A stretch of 64,000 nucleotides of DNA, from NCBI GenBank assembly GCA_033557465.1, contig CM066031.1, positions 1,443,674,163-1,443,738,162 on the forward strand, read 5' to 3'. This DNA comes from Ichthyophis bannanicus (lineage: Eukaryota; Chordata; Amphibia; Gymnophiona; Ichthyophiidae). The notes under the pieces are model-generated. The model did no database searches and had not been told where the DNA came from. It was given only the letters and a program-made list of their open reading frames with translations. This document shows positions 23,281 to 34,660 of this stretch, piece after piece; the stretch's first letter is position 1; every line of letters starts with the position of its first letter. The position numbers and the translations under genes were made by a program.

Positions 23281-24849
23281 ATAGAATGAGTTTACAATGA
23301 AAGAGTAGGCAAGAAACTTGGAGTTTGAAAGACTATGAATGTACTAGATCATGTAAAACTGAAGAGCTGCCACATAGGCAGAAAGCATGGTTGCCTAAAA
23401 AACATCAGCCTTTACCTGTAGGAAAACTAGAAAATAATCTCTACATTTCTTGGTCTTGCTGTAAGGGAAAAGGCAATATTTTAGGTTTTATGAAATGAAT
23501 CTTGGATAAGAAATATCCTCATATAGAAATTCACTTCTCACTGGGGGAGGAAATGGATTAGATGGGATTTATATACAGTCTTTCTCCGTATCTTCTGGAG
23601 AACTGGAGAGGACAGAAGGAATGAATTTGTTGGCTCTGGCTCAGAATATGAAATACAGAGCAGGGAGACTATAGAATCCTGAGATGATCATGTATCTCTC
23701 TGTGGTGGAGTTGTTGAATGAGAAGACACTTCAGAAAACTGCTGCTAGCACGCAACTGGCAAGACCTTACAACAGTCCTTCACAAACATCTTTTAGAGGA
23801 ATAAGTGTGGTTGCTCCAAAAGACATGGCAATAAAGATGGTGAGGCCATGTCAGCTACTGTGACTAGCATTGGAATAGGCAAGATGGGCTTTACACAGTG
23901 GCATGGTATATAACTATATACAATGTATATAGTTATACAATGTACATAGTTCCCCCAGTTACTTCCAAGTTGATCTCCCTGTTTATTGTAAATACAACTC
24001 AAATTTCCTTGTGTTGTATAGTTGATGTTAAATGTAAACCGCTCTGATCTAAAATAGAGCGGTATAGAAAAACTGTTAAATAAATAAATAAATAAATAAA
24101 ATGGTAACCATTCACAAGGTCTGAACTGGAGCAGCACAATCTGCGCCAAAGAGTTCTTGCATTCTGTGCTGGATATGCACTGTAGCTCCTGCACAGATGA
24201 GAAATCAAGCTGATAGTGCTTGGTATAAGGCGATAAAACACTGGTGCTTTCATTTCTCAAGAACTTTGAAAGAGGTTGAAAATGCCACCTTCCTTTCAGG
24301 CCTTGGCAGGCACAAAAATGGGCTGCGCTATAGGCCTAGAATCTCTGAGGAAGAATGTACTAATTTTAGCAATATCTGGGGCCTTCTTAGGTGGCTGGAC
24401 TTTCCAAGCCACTGTGCTGGGAGTTTGAGGATCATTCCATTGAAAATTCCTGACTTGTATGTGCAGAGCACCCCAACGTCAACAAAGAGAAGACCCTCTC
24501 ATGGTATCTACCCAAAGCAATCCTTTCTCCATCTCATAGTGGTTGTGGAGGCAATAAAGATGATCTCTTCATGCTCTTCATGCTCTAAGAAATATATGAG
24601 CACAATGATCCACATCCAAGGAATTTAAAAACTTGGAATGAACATTGACCTTATGGATTTTTCTGCCGCATTTGAGGCAAGGTCTACTCCAGATTTTTGA
24701 GTGAAAAAATAAAATATACATTTAATTTAAAATTAATTTAAATTAAATTAAAATGAAAATTAAAGAAGCGGATGAAGAACAACATTAGAATACTTTAGTA
24801 AAAGACAAAATGAAGCAATTTGTTGGAAGAGCTTTGTTTAAGCAGAGTG
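23281..24849 (-). pseudogene. decayed gag, old DIRS lineage C (right fragment)
   Basis: Aligns at nucleotide level with A2 gag. Bases 23370-23400 (GGCAGAAAGCATGGTTGCCT) match the A2 segment at 9815-9835. Bases 24590-24710 correspond to the gag N-terminus with its zinc-binding module and a basic lead-in. It continues gag interrupted at 14085. A LINE tail (about 23905-24103) is inserted in it. No open frame remains. Confidence 0.55.
23905..24103 (+). mobile_element. LINE 3' end with hairpin and (TAAA)n tail
   Basis: About 200 bases ending in a TAAATAAATAAA run (24077-24102). It carries the hairpin ACCGCTCT (24038-24045) paired with AGAGCGGT (24056-24063), the 3' structure found in the L2-type LINEs here. 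The start contains an AT-rich palindrome (TATATAACTATATACAAT). Interrupts lineage C gag. Confidence 0.75.
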
Positions 24850-25040
24850 GAAAAAGCTTAGGAACTGAGGAGGCTGCTGCATGTGGAAGGACCGCATATT
24901 CTCAGCAGTTTAAATTAATTTCTGAACTGTAGAACAGCTGTTCCATCCTGGCGCTGTAGGATGATGTCACTCAATTAAATGCTTGTCTCAGTCTCGGTTG
25001 TTGATGGAAAAACTGTTATACCAGTCATTAAGTTATGCAT
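24850..25040 (-). repeat. 5' terminus of old DIRS lineage C
   Basis: Follows decayed gag and aligns with 4870-5060 in the same orientation. It also parallels the A2 right terminus in layout (a GGAAC/TTCC stem, then a GATGATGTCACTC block in place of GTGAAGAC). The outer end is set near 25040 by loss of similarity. Confidence 0.45.
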
Positions 25041-26773
25041 ATACTCAATTACAAAGACTAAAGCAACTGACATAAACTTGGATACAAAATGTATGGGAAA
25101 ACAAAAGACCTGTCAGAGAGAGAGACTTTAAATCACCTAGAAAGAGAGACAGAGAGAGAAAACCCAAAGCAAGGTTGTGGCATCAGAAAACTGGCCATTT
25201 AAGAGACCATGAGCAAAAGATCTGAACGCTGCTGAGGAAGTTCTAACAATTAAGTCTTTTATCCTATGGTTGCTTAACTTGTAAGTCTCATGTAACAGTC
25301 AATATTATTGGCATTCAGTGGTTCTATGATGTTTCGTATATATTATTCTGCTTTTCTGATGTGGGGACAAAGATGCCCAGTGGTAAAAGATACTTATCAG
25401 CTAGCAAATCCCCTGAAAGTGGAATTTTAGATTGACCCCTCACCCCCCATTGTGATTCACAAAATACATTATCAGTTTCATTACAATATGCTTCAGGTTT
25501 CAGCACCTCCTTTTTGGAACTGAGTAGAAGACATGATTGGATCATGCTCTGATCTGATGTCAGCTAAGGTTAAAAGCAAGAAGGTGGAAATACTCACATT
25601 TCAGTTCCTACTCTGCACACAAAATTAAGCTCTAAAACACTTCTGCCACCCTGTTCCATAAGAACAAAGAAGGAAATGAGGATAAACACATACAAGTAGA
25701 AATATCTCATTTACTATGGAAACAGCACCTTTTTTATTATATGGAAGTAACAAATTATGTTATGCAAGAGTTAGTGCCTGGTGTATCAGAAGTCAGGGTT
25801 AAAAAAAGGGTCTCATCCATACTGGATACTTTGGCAGGAATTAATTGCAGAGAACCTGTAGGATGGTCCATACAATGAAAGCAGGCTTTTAGGAGGCCAA
25901 AAGTAGACTCAATAACCACTCACAAGGACCCATGGGAGCCACTGTAATGCTCATATTAGCCAGCAGATAGATGCAGGGGCAGATAACAGCCACAGCAAGA
26001 GGCGAGACTCATTATCACCTACCAATACGCTAGAAAAGAACATCTCACTTTAATATTCACATCATACTTCCCTCACAACACTACACTCAAAGGTTCTTTC
26101 TCTTTCATACCTACCCAATATAATTCCATCCTGAGAATCACACCATATGTGAAGGCCCATTTTGCATAGAACGTTGTGGTAGGAACTGGACCATTCAAGT
26201 TGGGACATTCACAATTCTGGTGAACATAGAGCCTTTTGTAAAATAAATATAAGGATGACCAGGAGTGCATGTGTATGTGTATTTGCTAGCATGTACAGAG
26301 GGAGCAAGCATTTTGTAAACACATACACAAAAAGAGCAGCATCAATTCAGCAGCTTTCACGTAGAAATAACGGTATTTATATGTATAGAGGAGTCATTTT
26401 ACAACACATCATTATTTTTTTTCATTTGGAAGTTGAAATGAAAAAAATGGAGGATTAAGGAGAATTATTCCTTTAGCTCTTCATATAAAGTCTTGGCTGA
26501 AACAAGCACTTTTTGAACAACTGGCTGTGCTTCTGAGCTGGTGCAAAACCTAATAGTGAAATTTGTTTGAATATACATGTATTCCCAACACAAGATGGGG
26601 AATACATGCATAATTGTTTGTCATGGGGATTACATTCATAAACTTTCTGAAATTTATGAGTCTCGTGGATCTTTGTGTGTAGCAACTTTCTGAAATCACC
26701 ATTAACACTTGCATGCAAATTACACTTGCAAATGCTGCTATTTACATGTGAAGATACTTTTAAAACACCTTCC
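25041..26773. other. unassigned intronic sequence
   Basis: AT-rich, no convincing exon, RNA gene or recognisable repeat. Short open frames here show no domain. A (GAGA)-rich patch lies at 25115-25160. Confidence 0.4.
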
Positions 26774-26895
26774 ATTGTTATATAGAAAGGAATGGAGAAT
26801 AAAACAAGGGATATTATGATTCCTCTATATCGTTCCATGGTGCGACCACACCTTGAATATTGTGTGCAATTCTGGTCACTATATCGGACGTCCTC
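26774..26895 (+). pseudogene. CR1 LINE ORF2 fragment (first part)
   Basis: Plus-strand translation gives the CR1 motif HLEYCVQFWSLYRTS preceded by IPLYRSMV. It is cut at about 26896 by an L2 and resumes at 28673 with the next CR1 segment ([15 protein letters not shown]). Confidence 0.85.
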
Positions 26896-28672
26896 AAAAG
26901 ATCAGCAATTCGACCACTGCTAAAAAACAAAGCACTAGACGGCAATGACCCAACCTCATATCGCCCCATTGCAAGTATCCCGTTCCTTGTCAAGATTATC
27001 GAGAAGGTCGTACAAATACAATTGCAAGACTAAATAGACTCATCAGCTCCATTATATGAGCACCAATATGGATTTCGCCCACACCATGGTGTAGAAACCC
27101 TCCTATTAGCACTATTTGACACAATCATCAGAGGCATTGATAATTCCAAGCGAGCCTTCATTCTCATTTTCCTCAATATTTCCTCAGCATTCAACAATGT
27201 AAACCATGCCACACTCATCTCCAGACTCTCTCAAATAGGCATAAGGATAAAATACTCGACTGGTTTATATCCTATTTCACTAACCGGACCCAATATGTGC
27301 AAATAGATCAAGATGCATCATCGCCATTTCCACAAGAGCAGGGCATCCCACAAGGCTCCGCCCTTTCAGCACTATTGTTTAATCTGTAGCTGCAACCCAT
27401 CTGTTCCATATTTAAACGCTTCAAAATAAATTACCACATCTATGCGGACGACATTATGCTGTACTCGCCTTTTGACGTGTCCAACCCTGATTATAACAAC
27501 ATATGTCGATGCCTAACTGAAGCGGAATTATGGCTGAAATCAATGAACATGAATATTAATTTAAAAAAACAGAAGTTCTATTTGTAACAAGAAACACAAA
27601 CTTCAATCCACCGTCAGAAATCAACATTGGAAAAACCACTCTTCCAGTTAAAGATGAGGTCAAATACCTGGGAGTCACACTGGATAGGACCTTCAGCCTC
27701 GCTCAACACATAAAGCAAACTGTTAAAGCAATATACTTCAAAATACAGACAATCCACCAACTAAGACTGTTAATAGATAACACTGACTTCAGATCTGTGG
27801 CCCAAACACTAATAACACCCCATTTAGATTACTGTAATGGTATTCTTCAAGGAACCTCCAAGAAAAATCTACACACACTTCAATTAGCCCAAAATGTCAC
27901 AGCAAGGATCATCTATAAAGCAAAAATAACAGACCATATATCTCCTATTCTCTACGCTCTCCACTGGCTACCTGTCTCATGCAGAATCATCTACAAATCC
28001 TTAGTTACTATGTTCAAGATCTTCAATAACCTAGCACCATCTTTCCTATCTACGCTCATCAACATCCCACATGAAAACAGGTCAAGAAGAAGAATGAACC
28101 AACACATGATCCAAGTCCCGGATTCCATTCGAAAGACAAGTCGGAAGACAAGTAACACAGCGTTCTCATTCTTCGCTCCTACGTTATGGAACAACCTCCC
28201 AATCGAAATTAGAGAAATCAAAGACCTTCAATCATTTAGAAAAGAGCTAAAAACTCATCTATTTACTCTGCACTACCATAACCTTCAGCTCGATAATGAT
28301 CAGAATTCACAGAAAAGCACTGAACAACAATCATACACTGATCCTACCTAGACAAAGCACACAACCACGTCTCTCACAACCATAACATCACCTAGATCAA
28401 CTTACTCTTGAATACAATATTTATCACTAATGTAAATAATTACCTTTTTAATGTTGATATAATTTGCTACTTGAAGCATTACCTAATGCGCACCCAGTTT
28501 CACCTGTTTTTGCTTTAACCTGTTTCTCAATGTTAAGAGTTAAATGTTAATTTGTTCTAAAACTGTTCTCTGTAAAATAATAGTTCTCTATTATTAACGT
28601 TTTTGTTACCTGTAAACCGCCACTGATCTCTGGAAGTGGCGGTATAGAAAAGATGTATAAATAAATAAATAT
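26896..28672 (+). mobile_element. L2-clade LINE inserted in CR1
   Basis: 5'-truncated. Translation in broken frames gives YRPIASIPFL-like and HQYGFRPHHGVETLLL-like blocks (27050-27110), IPQGSALSALLFN (27345-27385) and YADDIMLYSPF (27440-27475), the RT catalytic motif. The last 184 residues are open (27797-28351) and carry PHLDYCNGIL, a HWLPVSCRIIYK block and FAPTLWNNLP, the usual end of L2 ORF2. The 3' end has the hairpin ACCGCCACT/AGTGGCGGT (28616-28624, 28635-28643) and a short (ATAA)n tail. Confidence 0.88.
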
Positions 28673-28942
28673 CTTAAAAAGGATATTGCGGAATTAGAAA
28701 AGGTACAGAGAAGAGCCACCAAAATGGTAAAGGGGATGGAAGGATACCCTTATGAGGAGAGGCTTAAAAGGTTAGGGCTCTTCAACTTGAAAGAGAGATG
28801 GCTAAGGGAAGATATGATAGAGGTCTATAAATTAATGAATGGAGTGGAACTAGTGAACGTAGATTGATTGTTTATACCATCAAAAAGTAGAAAGACTAGG
28901 GGACATGCAATGAAACTACAGTTTAACCCATTTAAGACTAAT
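28673..28942 (+). pseudogene. CR1 LINE, ORF2 C-terminus (second part)
   Basis: Continues the CR1 cut at 26895: [28 protein letters not shown], then PSKSRKTRGHAMKLQFNPFKTN. Nearly the same sequence as 15830-16100. Cut at 28942 by a LINE tail. Confidence 0.88.
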
Positions 28943-29252
28943 ACAATTGGACCTCAGAATTATGACTGATATCAAAGATTTTCACGAGGCCTTGAAGACC
29001 CTGCTATTTGCTGAAACTTACATTTTGATATATAATTAATAGTTTTTACCAATAGGCCCATTTTATTACATTAATTCATCTTAATTTTATCTGTTAATGT
29101 CTTATCTACCCTATGTTATATTTTATTACATTAATTCATTTTAGTTTTATCTGTTAATGTCTTATCTACCCTATGTTATTTGTAACCTTCCACTTGTATT
29201 GTGACCACTTTGATTGAAGGATAAGGTGGGATATAAACCTGTCTAAATAAAT
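28943..29252 (+). mobile_element. LINE 3' fragment inserted in CR1, with 60-bp tandem duplication
   Basis: Begins with a short C-terminal coding stretch (DIKDFHEALKTLLF, similar to the KALKHHLF end of L2 ORF2) and ends in TAAATAAATAAATG. A 60-bp unit is duplicated head to tail (29061-29120 and 29121-29180) with three mismatches. A weak hairpin CCACTTT/AAGGTGG near the end resembles the 3' hairpin of the other LINEs. Confidence 0.7.
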
Positions 29253-29558
29253 AAATGAGAGAAAATATTTTTTCACTCAACGCATAATCAAACTCTGGAA
29301 TTCGTTACCAGAGGATGTAGTAAAAGCTATGTAGCTATGTAAAAAAAAAAAATTCCTAGATGAAAGGTCCATATATCATTATTAAAGAGGACCCATGAAA
29401 TCTACTGCTTGCCCCAATACAAGCATTGTGGAACCTGTGTGTCTTCTTGGAAAACTGCTAGGTAGTTGTGACCTGGATTGGCCTCTGTTGGAAACAGGAT
29501 ACTGGGCTTGATAGACCTTGGTCTGACCCAGTATGGCATATCTTATGTTCTTAAATGA
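29253..29558 (+). pseudogene. CR1 LINE, last ORF2 codons and 3' UTR (third part)
   Basis: Starts with the end of CR1 ORF2 (NSLPEDVVKAM-like, 29296-29330) after a TTTTTCACTCAACGCATAAT segment. The 3' UTR ends in the conserved GGAAACAGGATACTGGGCTT, GACCTTGGTCTGACC and TCTTATGTTCTTA blocks. Confidence 0.9.
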
Positions 29559-30414
29559 AATACTGTGTGCCATTACAAAACAAAACAAAATATACAAAAA
29601 TGCACACCCCTAGTTAAAAACTGTGGTTTTCGGAGAGGAAAATAAGCAGTGAGCATTTTGTGAATGGTTGTATGGAAGGTCATAGGAGAGGAAGAATCGA
29701 GAGGCAGAGACATGGATATGAGAGTTTAAACTGTAGTAAGGAGGGAGAGGGACTGCAAAGAAAAAAGCATGAGATGAGAGAGATTTCACGAGAAAAGAAG
29801 GAGGCAGGGGAGGGACAATGTAAAAAAGATGAAGCGAGGAAAACTTCAGAGGAGAAAGAAATGCAAGAAAGGAGAGATGTCAAGTTTGAGGAAAAGAAAA
29901 AAGGTTAAGGGAGGACAAGACAATTGTGGAGGGAGGAGTAAATGGAAATAAGGTTGTGGAGGATGAGAAGTGAGAAAAGTAGGCTGAAAAGTAAATATGA
30001 ACACTGTGGATGAGTCAGAGAATGAAGATTAAAGAATTACAAGAGAATAAGATGAAGGAGGTACAATAGTGTGGGAAAGAGGAGAGTGTATATAGAGAGA
30101 AGGAAAAAAGGAAAATGGTTGGTGTGAGGCAGAAGAGACAACAGGAGACTGTAAAACATATAAAATGTGGAAACTTCAAGAACAAGAGAAGACAAAACAG
30201 ACAAAAAGGAGACAGGATATGAAAAGAAAAAATAACACCAGACATAGAAAGATTTGTAGAAAAATTTTATTATCTGGCATTTTAAATTTGTTGCACAGTT
30301 TTGACCCTGTGCTACATACAAAGTTTATCATAAAATATATTCTTCGATTGCTCACATCCCTCCATGATGCCACACATGGATCCCAAGGCAAGGATAGAGT
30401 GGCTGATTCCTAGG
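29559..30414. repeat. purine-rich low-complexity interval
   Basis: 29640-30250 is strongly biased to A and G on the plus strand (GGAGAGG, GAAAAGAAG runs) with no repeat unit. Open frames on both strands here reflect composition only. 30250-30414 shows nothing recognisable. Confidence 0.6.
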
Positions 30415-31392
30415 TTCTGTCCTGATGCCCATATACTAAAGCAGAATACCCTTTATGATTCCTAGCATTCTATTTGCCTTTTTGGCAGCTGCTGCATACT
30501 GGGTGAAGGATTTCAATGTGTTATCAACGATGACGCCTAAATTATTTTTCCTGGGTGGTGGTTCCTAATGTGGAAACTTGCTTCGTGTAACCATAGTTTG
30601 GGTTGTTCTTTCTTAGATGCATAACTTTGCACTTGACCATATTAAATTTCATCTGCCATTTGAACGTCCAGTCTTCCAATTTATCAAGGTCTTCTTGCAA
30701 TCTTTCACAATCCTCTTGGGTTTTAACAATTTCCAACAATTTTGTGTCATCTGCAAATTTGATCACCTCACTCATTATTCCCATTTCCAGGTCATTTTCG
30801 AATATGTTAAAAAGCAGCGAACCCAGAATAGATCCCTGGGGTACTCCACTATTCACTTTTCTCCATTGAGAAAATTAGCCATTTAGCCCTACCCTTTGCT
30901 TTCTACCTTTTAACCAGTTCCTGATCCACAATAGTACACTGCCTCCTATCCCATGACCTTTTAATTTCGCCAAGAGTCTCATGAGGAACCTTGTCAAAGG
31001 CTTTCTGAAAATCCAGATATACTACAAGTATATTGACCGGCTCACCTTTGTCTACCTGTTTATTCACACCTTCCAAAAAATATAGATTAGTAGGCAAATC
31101 CATGTTGGTTTTCTCCCATTAAACCATGACTATCTACATGTTCAGTAATTTTGTCCTTTATAATGGTTTGTATCATTTTGCCCGGTACTGACGTCAGGCT
31201 CACTGGTCTGTAGTGTTGTGGATCACCCCTGAAACCCTTTTTAAAAATTGGCTTTACATTGGCCATTCGCCAATCTTCGGGTATTACAGATGATTTTAGT
31301 GATAATTCACAGATTACTAATAGTAGGTTTACAATCTCATATTTCAGTTCTTTCAACACTATCGGATGTATACCATCACCTGGACCTGGGTC
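30415..31392 (-). pseudogene. CR1 LINE reverse transcriptase (minus strand)
   Basis: RT blocks in order on the minus strand: 31359-31190 with VIPEDWRMANVKPIFKKG, YRPVSLTSVPGKM and ENQHGF; 31103-30960 with [14 protein letters not shown]; 30856-30542 with SGVPQGSILGSLLFNIF, then KFADDTKL, the catalytic motif, and WQMKFNMVKCKVMHL. 30540-30420 gives the end near KANRMLGI. Both ends are truncated and frameshifts separate the blocks. It is a different CR1 subfamily from that at 43796. Confidence 0.9.
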
Positions 31393-31777
31393 ATTAAGTG
31401 CGCACTAGGCAGTGTGTATTATTATTAGATAATAGGGCATGTTTTCTAAAGTGCACAAGGAGGGGCGGGGGCTTCATCCCTTGGCATGCTTTAGTAGCCA
31501 AAATTTAGTGTGGGAGGTGTGCCTGACCCATGCTGTTCCTGGCAAGTCCCCATGCAGTTAACATGGTTGCAAGCACCTTACTTGCACTAAACCTGCAGCT
31601 GCGATTAACACAGATGCACTTACTGCCATTCACTGAGGTGGCAGTAAGTGCATCTGCACTAAATTTAACAATCACAATTAGTGCATGCCAATGACACTTG
31701 CACTAACCGCAATGTGCAGTTAAGGCCCACTCTCTGCCCTATACCTGCTGGGTCCCCGCTCCTTTGCGCGCTAAGCA
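31393..31777. repeat. palindromic repeat, possibly a MITE
   Basis: Contains a perfect 17-bp hairpin, arms 31612-31628 and 31639-31655 with a 10-base loop (TTCACTGAGG). GTGCGCAC-like and GCACTAA/TTAGTGC words recur in both orientations across the interval. No coding capacity; terminal inverted repeats and target-site duplication are not clear. Confidence 0.45.
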
Positions 31778-33094
31778 GTTATTTATTCATTTATTTATTT
31801 AACTGGTTTTGCTATACTGTTTGTTTGTTTTTTTTTACCACCAAAACGATTTACATGGAAGAAGGTGAAAACAGAACTATAAGGTGCACTTAGGCTACAT
31901 AAAACATTATTAAGCATAGGAGTTACAACTTTAGTTCAAGGCATAAAACTGTTGGGGGCACTTAGGCTACATAAGATATTGCTGAGCATAGGAGATTACA
32001 AAACTATCTTACAAGCGAACTCCAGAGGTAGAGCATAAATTGAGAAGGCTCTGAGGCATGAGTACTGGTTGCTCTTGCAGATCTGGGGTGGTAAGTTGAG
32101 GAGATTTTGTGTGCTGTGTCTTCTCTGTCTGTTGGAATTGGGGGTGTTTATTAAAGTTTGTAGATGTTCGGAGGTGAGATAATTTAGTGCCTTGTGGATA
32201 ATGGTTAGGACTTTATGTTTGAATCTTGAGGTGATAGGAAGCCAGTGGAGAGATTTTAGTATGGGTGTGATATGAGTCTGTCTGGAGGCTTGGTAGATGG
32301 TTCGTGATGTATTATTTTGGGCGAGCTGTAGTGGGAGAAGAGTTTGTTTGGGCAAGCCCTGGTATATTGACTTGCAGTAGTCAAATAGGGGGGTAATAGT
32401 GGCTTGGCACACTGAGTGAAAGTTTTCGTAGAGAGAAGGGGACATAGGTTTTGCAGAGTTCTGAGTTTGTAGTAGACAGTCTTGGTGGTATTCTTGACTT
32501 AGGCTTGGAAGCTTAGTTGCTGATCTAAAATGATGCCAAGCTATCTGACTTGAGTTTTGACCTGGAGGTCTGTGCTGCCGATCCTCATAGATGAAGGGGG
32601 GTGAAACTGGGATCTTTGGTGATGTGTAGAATTTCTGTTTTGTTGAAGTTGACTGACAGGTTGCGGAATTGGCCATTCAACTATTTTGATGAAGTAGGCT
32701 GTGATTCTTGAGTGGTCAGGAGCAGATGTGGAGAAAGGTGTGTAGATCATGATGTTGTCAGCATAAATTTGGTAGCTGATATTCAAGTTTTGGATGGCTG
32801 AGTACAGGGGTTGAATGTAGATGCTGAAGAGTAGTGAGGAGAGTGCGGAGCCTTGGGATACTCCTTGTGGCAGTATGTAAGGGGATGATGTTTGAGTTCA
32901 GATTTTTATCTTTTGGCTTCCGGTGTGATAGGTAAGAGTGAATCCATTTGAGGGGCTAGTCCTGTACCTCAGATGTCATGGAGTTGGTTTAGCAGGATTT
33001 GATGAGACACCATGTCGAATGTGGCGGAGATGTCCAGAAAGAGCAGAATAAAGCCATGGGAGATCATTTCTGTACCTGAAATGAGTGTGTTTAA
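31778..33094 (-). pseudogene. L2-clade LINE, RT C-terminal half and 3' end
   Basis: The tail at 31778-31800 is ATTTATTCATTTATTTATTT on the plus strand. The frame 32676-31996 carries PLFDYCKSIYQGLPKQTL, LKSLHWLPITSRFKHK and a degenerate end. The frame 32786-32541 carries YQIYADNIMIYTPF, so the catalytic YADD reads YADN. Further sequence to 33094 covers the GSALSSLLFSIYIQPLYS block. The element is split by DIRS A3 and continues at 42367. Confidence 0.85.
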
Positions 33095-33465
33095 AGCACA
33101 GTTACTTACCTGTAATAGGTGATCTCTGGGAACAGCAGGAATAAGTCTTCACATATGGGTATCGTCGGTACCGACGGAGCCTGCGCGGGAACGCTCCCCA
33201 GCGTCCAGTAAGAAAGCTTTTGGGAGCATCCCACAGCGCCTGCGCGCTGCCTTCCCGCCTTTCCTAACCGCCTCTCTCCAGTTCGAGTTTTAAAGCTGAG
33301 ACAAAGAGAGAGAGAGGAAAGGAAAGATAGATAGAGAGATACAACTCCTAGGGGAGGTGGGTGGATTGTGAAGACTTATTCCTGCTGTTCCCAGAGATCA
33401 CCTGTTACAGGTAAGTAACTGTGCTATCTCCAGGAACAAGCAGGAATGAGTCTTCACATATGGGG
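33095..33465 (-). repeat. 3' terminus and internal complementary region of DIRS A3
   Basis: 58-bp arm pair 33095-33152/33368-33425, adjoining 33426-33465, which is the reverse complement of the right end 42328-42366. It carries CCTGTAATAGG at the left arm and CCTGTTACAGG at the inner arm. Confidence 0.9.
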
Positions 33466-33578
33466 ACTCCCCAGCTAGAGATGCCAGGGAGATCTCCAAG
33501 GTTGTGAGTCCCTGAGAAGGGCTCTACCTCCCCCCATGGATCTCGGGCATCCAACCAGGGATGGGGGGTAGGAGTTGA

Positions 33579-34660
33579 TTAGGTATGGAACAGGTGTTTG
33601 AGAACAGCCTGACCAAACAAGGCATCCCGGCGGGAGTCCTTGTCCAAGCAGTAATGGGCTGTAAAGGTATGAACCGAGGTCTAGGTGGCCGCTCGACAGA
33701 TTTGGTCGACGGACACAGAGTTTAGATGAGCCATAGAGGCTGCCATGACCCTCACATTGTGAGCTGTGACATGGCCCTCCAGAGAAAGGTTCTTACTCTA
33801 GCAGGTGAAGGAAATACACTGAGCAATCCAATTGGACAGAGTTCTCTTAGAGACTGGAAGTCCTAAATGAGAGGGATCAAAAGCAACAAAGAGTTGAGAG
33901 GACTTTCTATGTTGCTGTGTCCTTTGTAAGTAGAAAGCAAGTGCTCTTTTACAATCCAGGGTATGAAGATTCCTCTCTGCACTTGATGCATGAGGTCCTG
34001 GAAAAAAAAACAGGTAAATACACCTCCTGGTTCAGATGAAAAGGTGAGACCACTTTAGGCATAAAGTGTGGATTAGTTCTGAGGACTACCTTGTCATGAT
34101 GGAACCTTGTATAAGGAGGATTAGCCACCAAGGCTTGCAGCTCACTGATACGGCGAGCTGAGGTGACTGCAATGAGAAAAATAACCTTCCATGAAAGGAA
34201 TTTCAAGGAGGTAGTGGCTAAGGGTTCAAAGGGTGGCTTCATAAGCTGGCCAAGAACCAAATTCAAATCCCATGCCACTGGAGGTGGTCTAATGGGAGGT
34301 TTAGTTAAAAGAAGGCCTCTCATGAATCTTGCAATAAGAGGATGAGAGGAATAGGATGTCCATTGAGAGGCTTAAGATTTGCTGCAATAGCACTCAAATG
34401 GACTCTTACTGAATTCGTTTTGAGGCCTGCATGGGATAAATGCAGCAAATACTCTAGTAAAGAATTCAGCGGTATTGCAAGAGGGTTAAGACCCTTCTCT
34501 GCACACCAAATGGTAAACCTTTTCCATTTAAAAGCATAGGAACGTCTAGTGGAAGGCTTTCTGGAAGCATGGAGGATATCCTTCACTTGCATGGCATCCT
34601 TCAGCAACCAGGCTCTGAGATGAAGAGACTGGGGATTTGGGTGCCATAACGTTCCCTCCT
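33579..34660 (-). pseudogene. tyrosine recombinase, DIRS copy A3 (frameshifted)
   Basis: The N-terminal part (HASRKPSTRRSYAFKWKRF) is read in the same frame as RNase H because of a 23-bp deletion near 34585. A 1-base deletion near 34345 moves the frame; the catalytic half continues in 34323-33949 with the first catalytic Arg in SARRISELQAL and a DKVVLRTNPHFMP block. A further indel in an A-run near 34000 breaks it again. The H-x-x-R region (33720-33770) and the Tyr block are present at nucleotide level; the stop corresponding to that of A4 falls at 33579. Confidence 0.8.

Noticed and set aside
25324..25545. 73-residue minus-strand frame as a host exon
   Set aside because: No convincing splice sites flank it and the residues match no family I know.
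26780..29558. One chimeric LINE
   Set aside because: The CR1 part rejoins when 26896-28672 is removed, and the inserted part has its own L2-type motifs, hairpin and tail, so these are separate nested elements.
29660..30321. Lys/Glu-rich plus-strand and Phe/Leu/Ser-rich minus-strand frames
   Set aside because: Products of the purine-rich low-complexity tract; no start context, domain or conservation signal.
33165..33180. GTCGGTACCGAC palindrome as a transcription-factor operator
   Set aside because: It is part of the DIRS terminal repeat and present in all A copies; nothing indicates a specific regulator.
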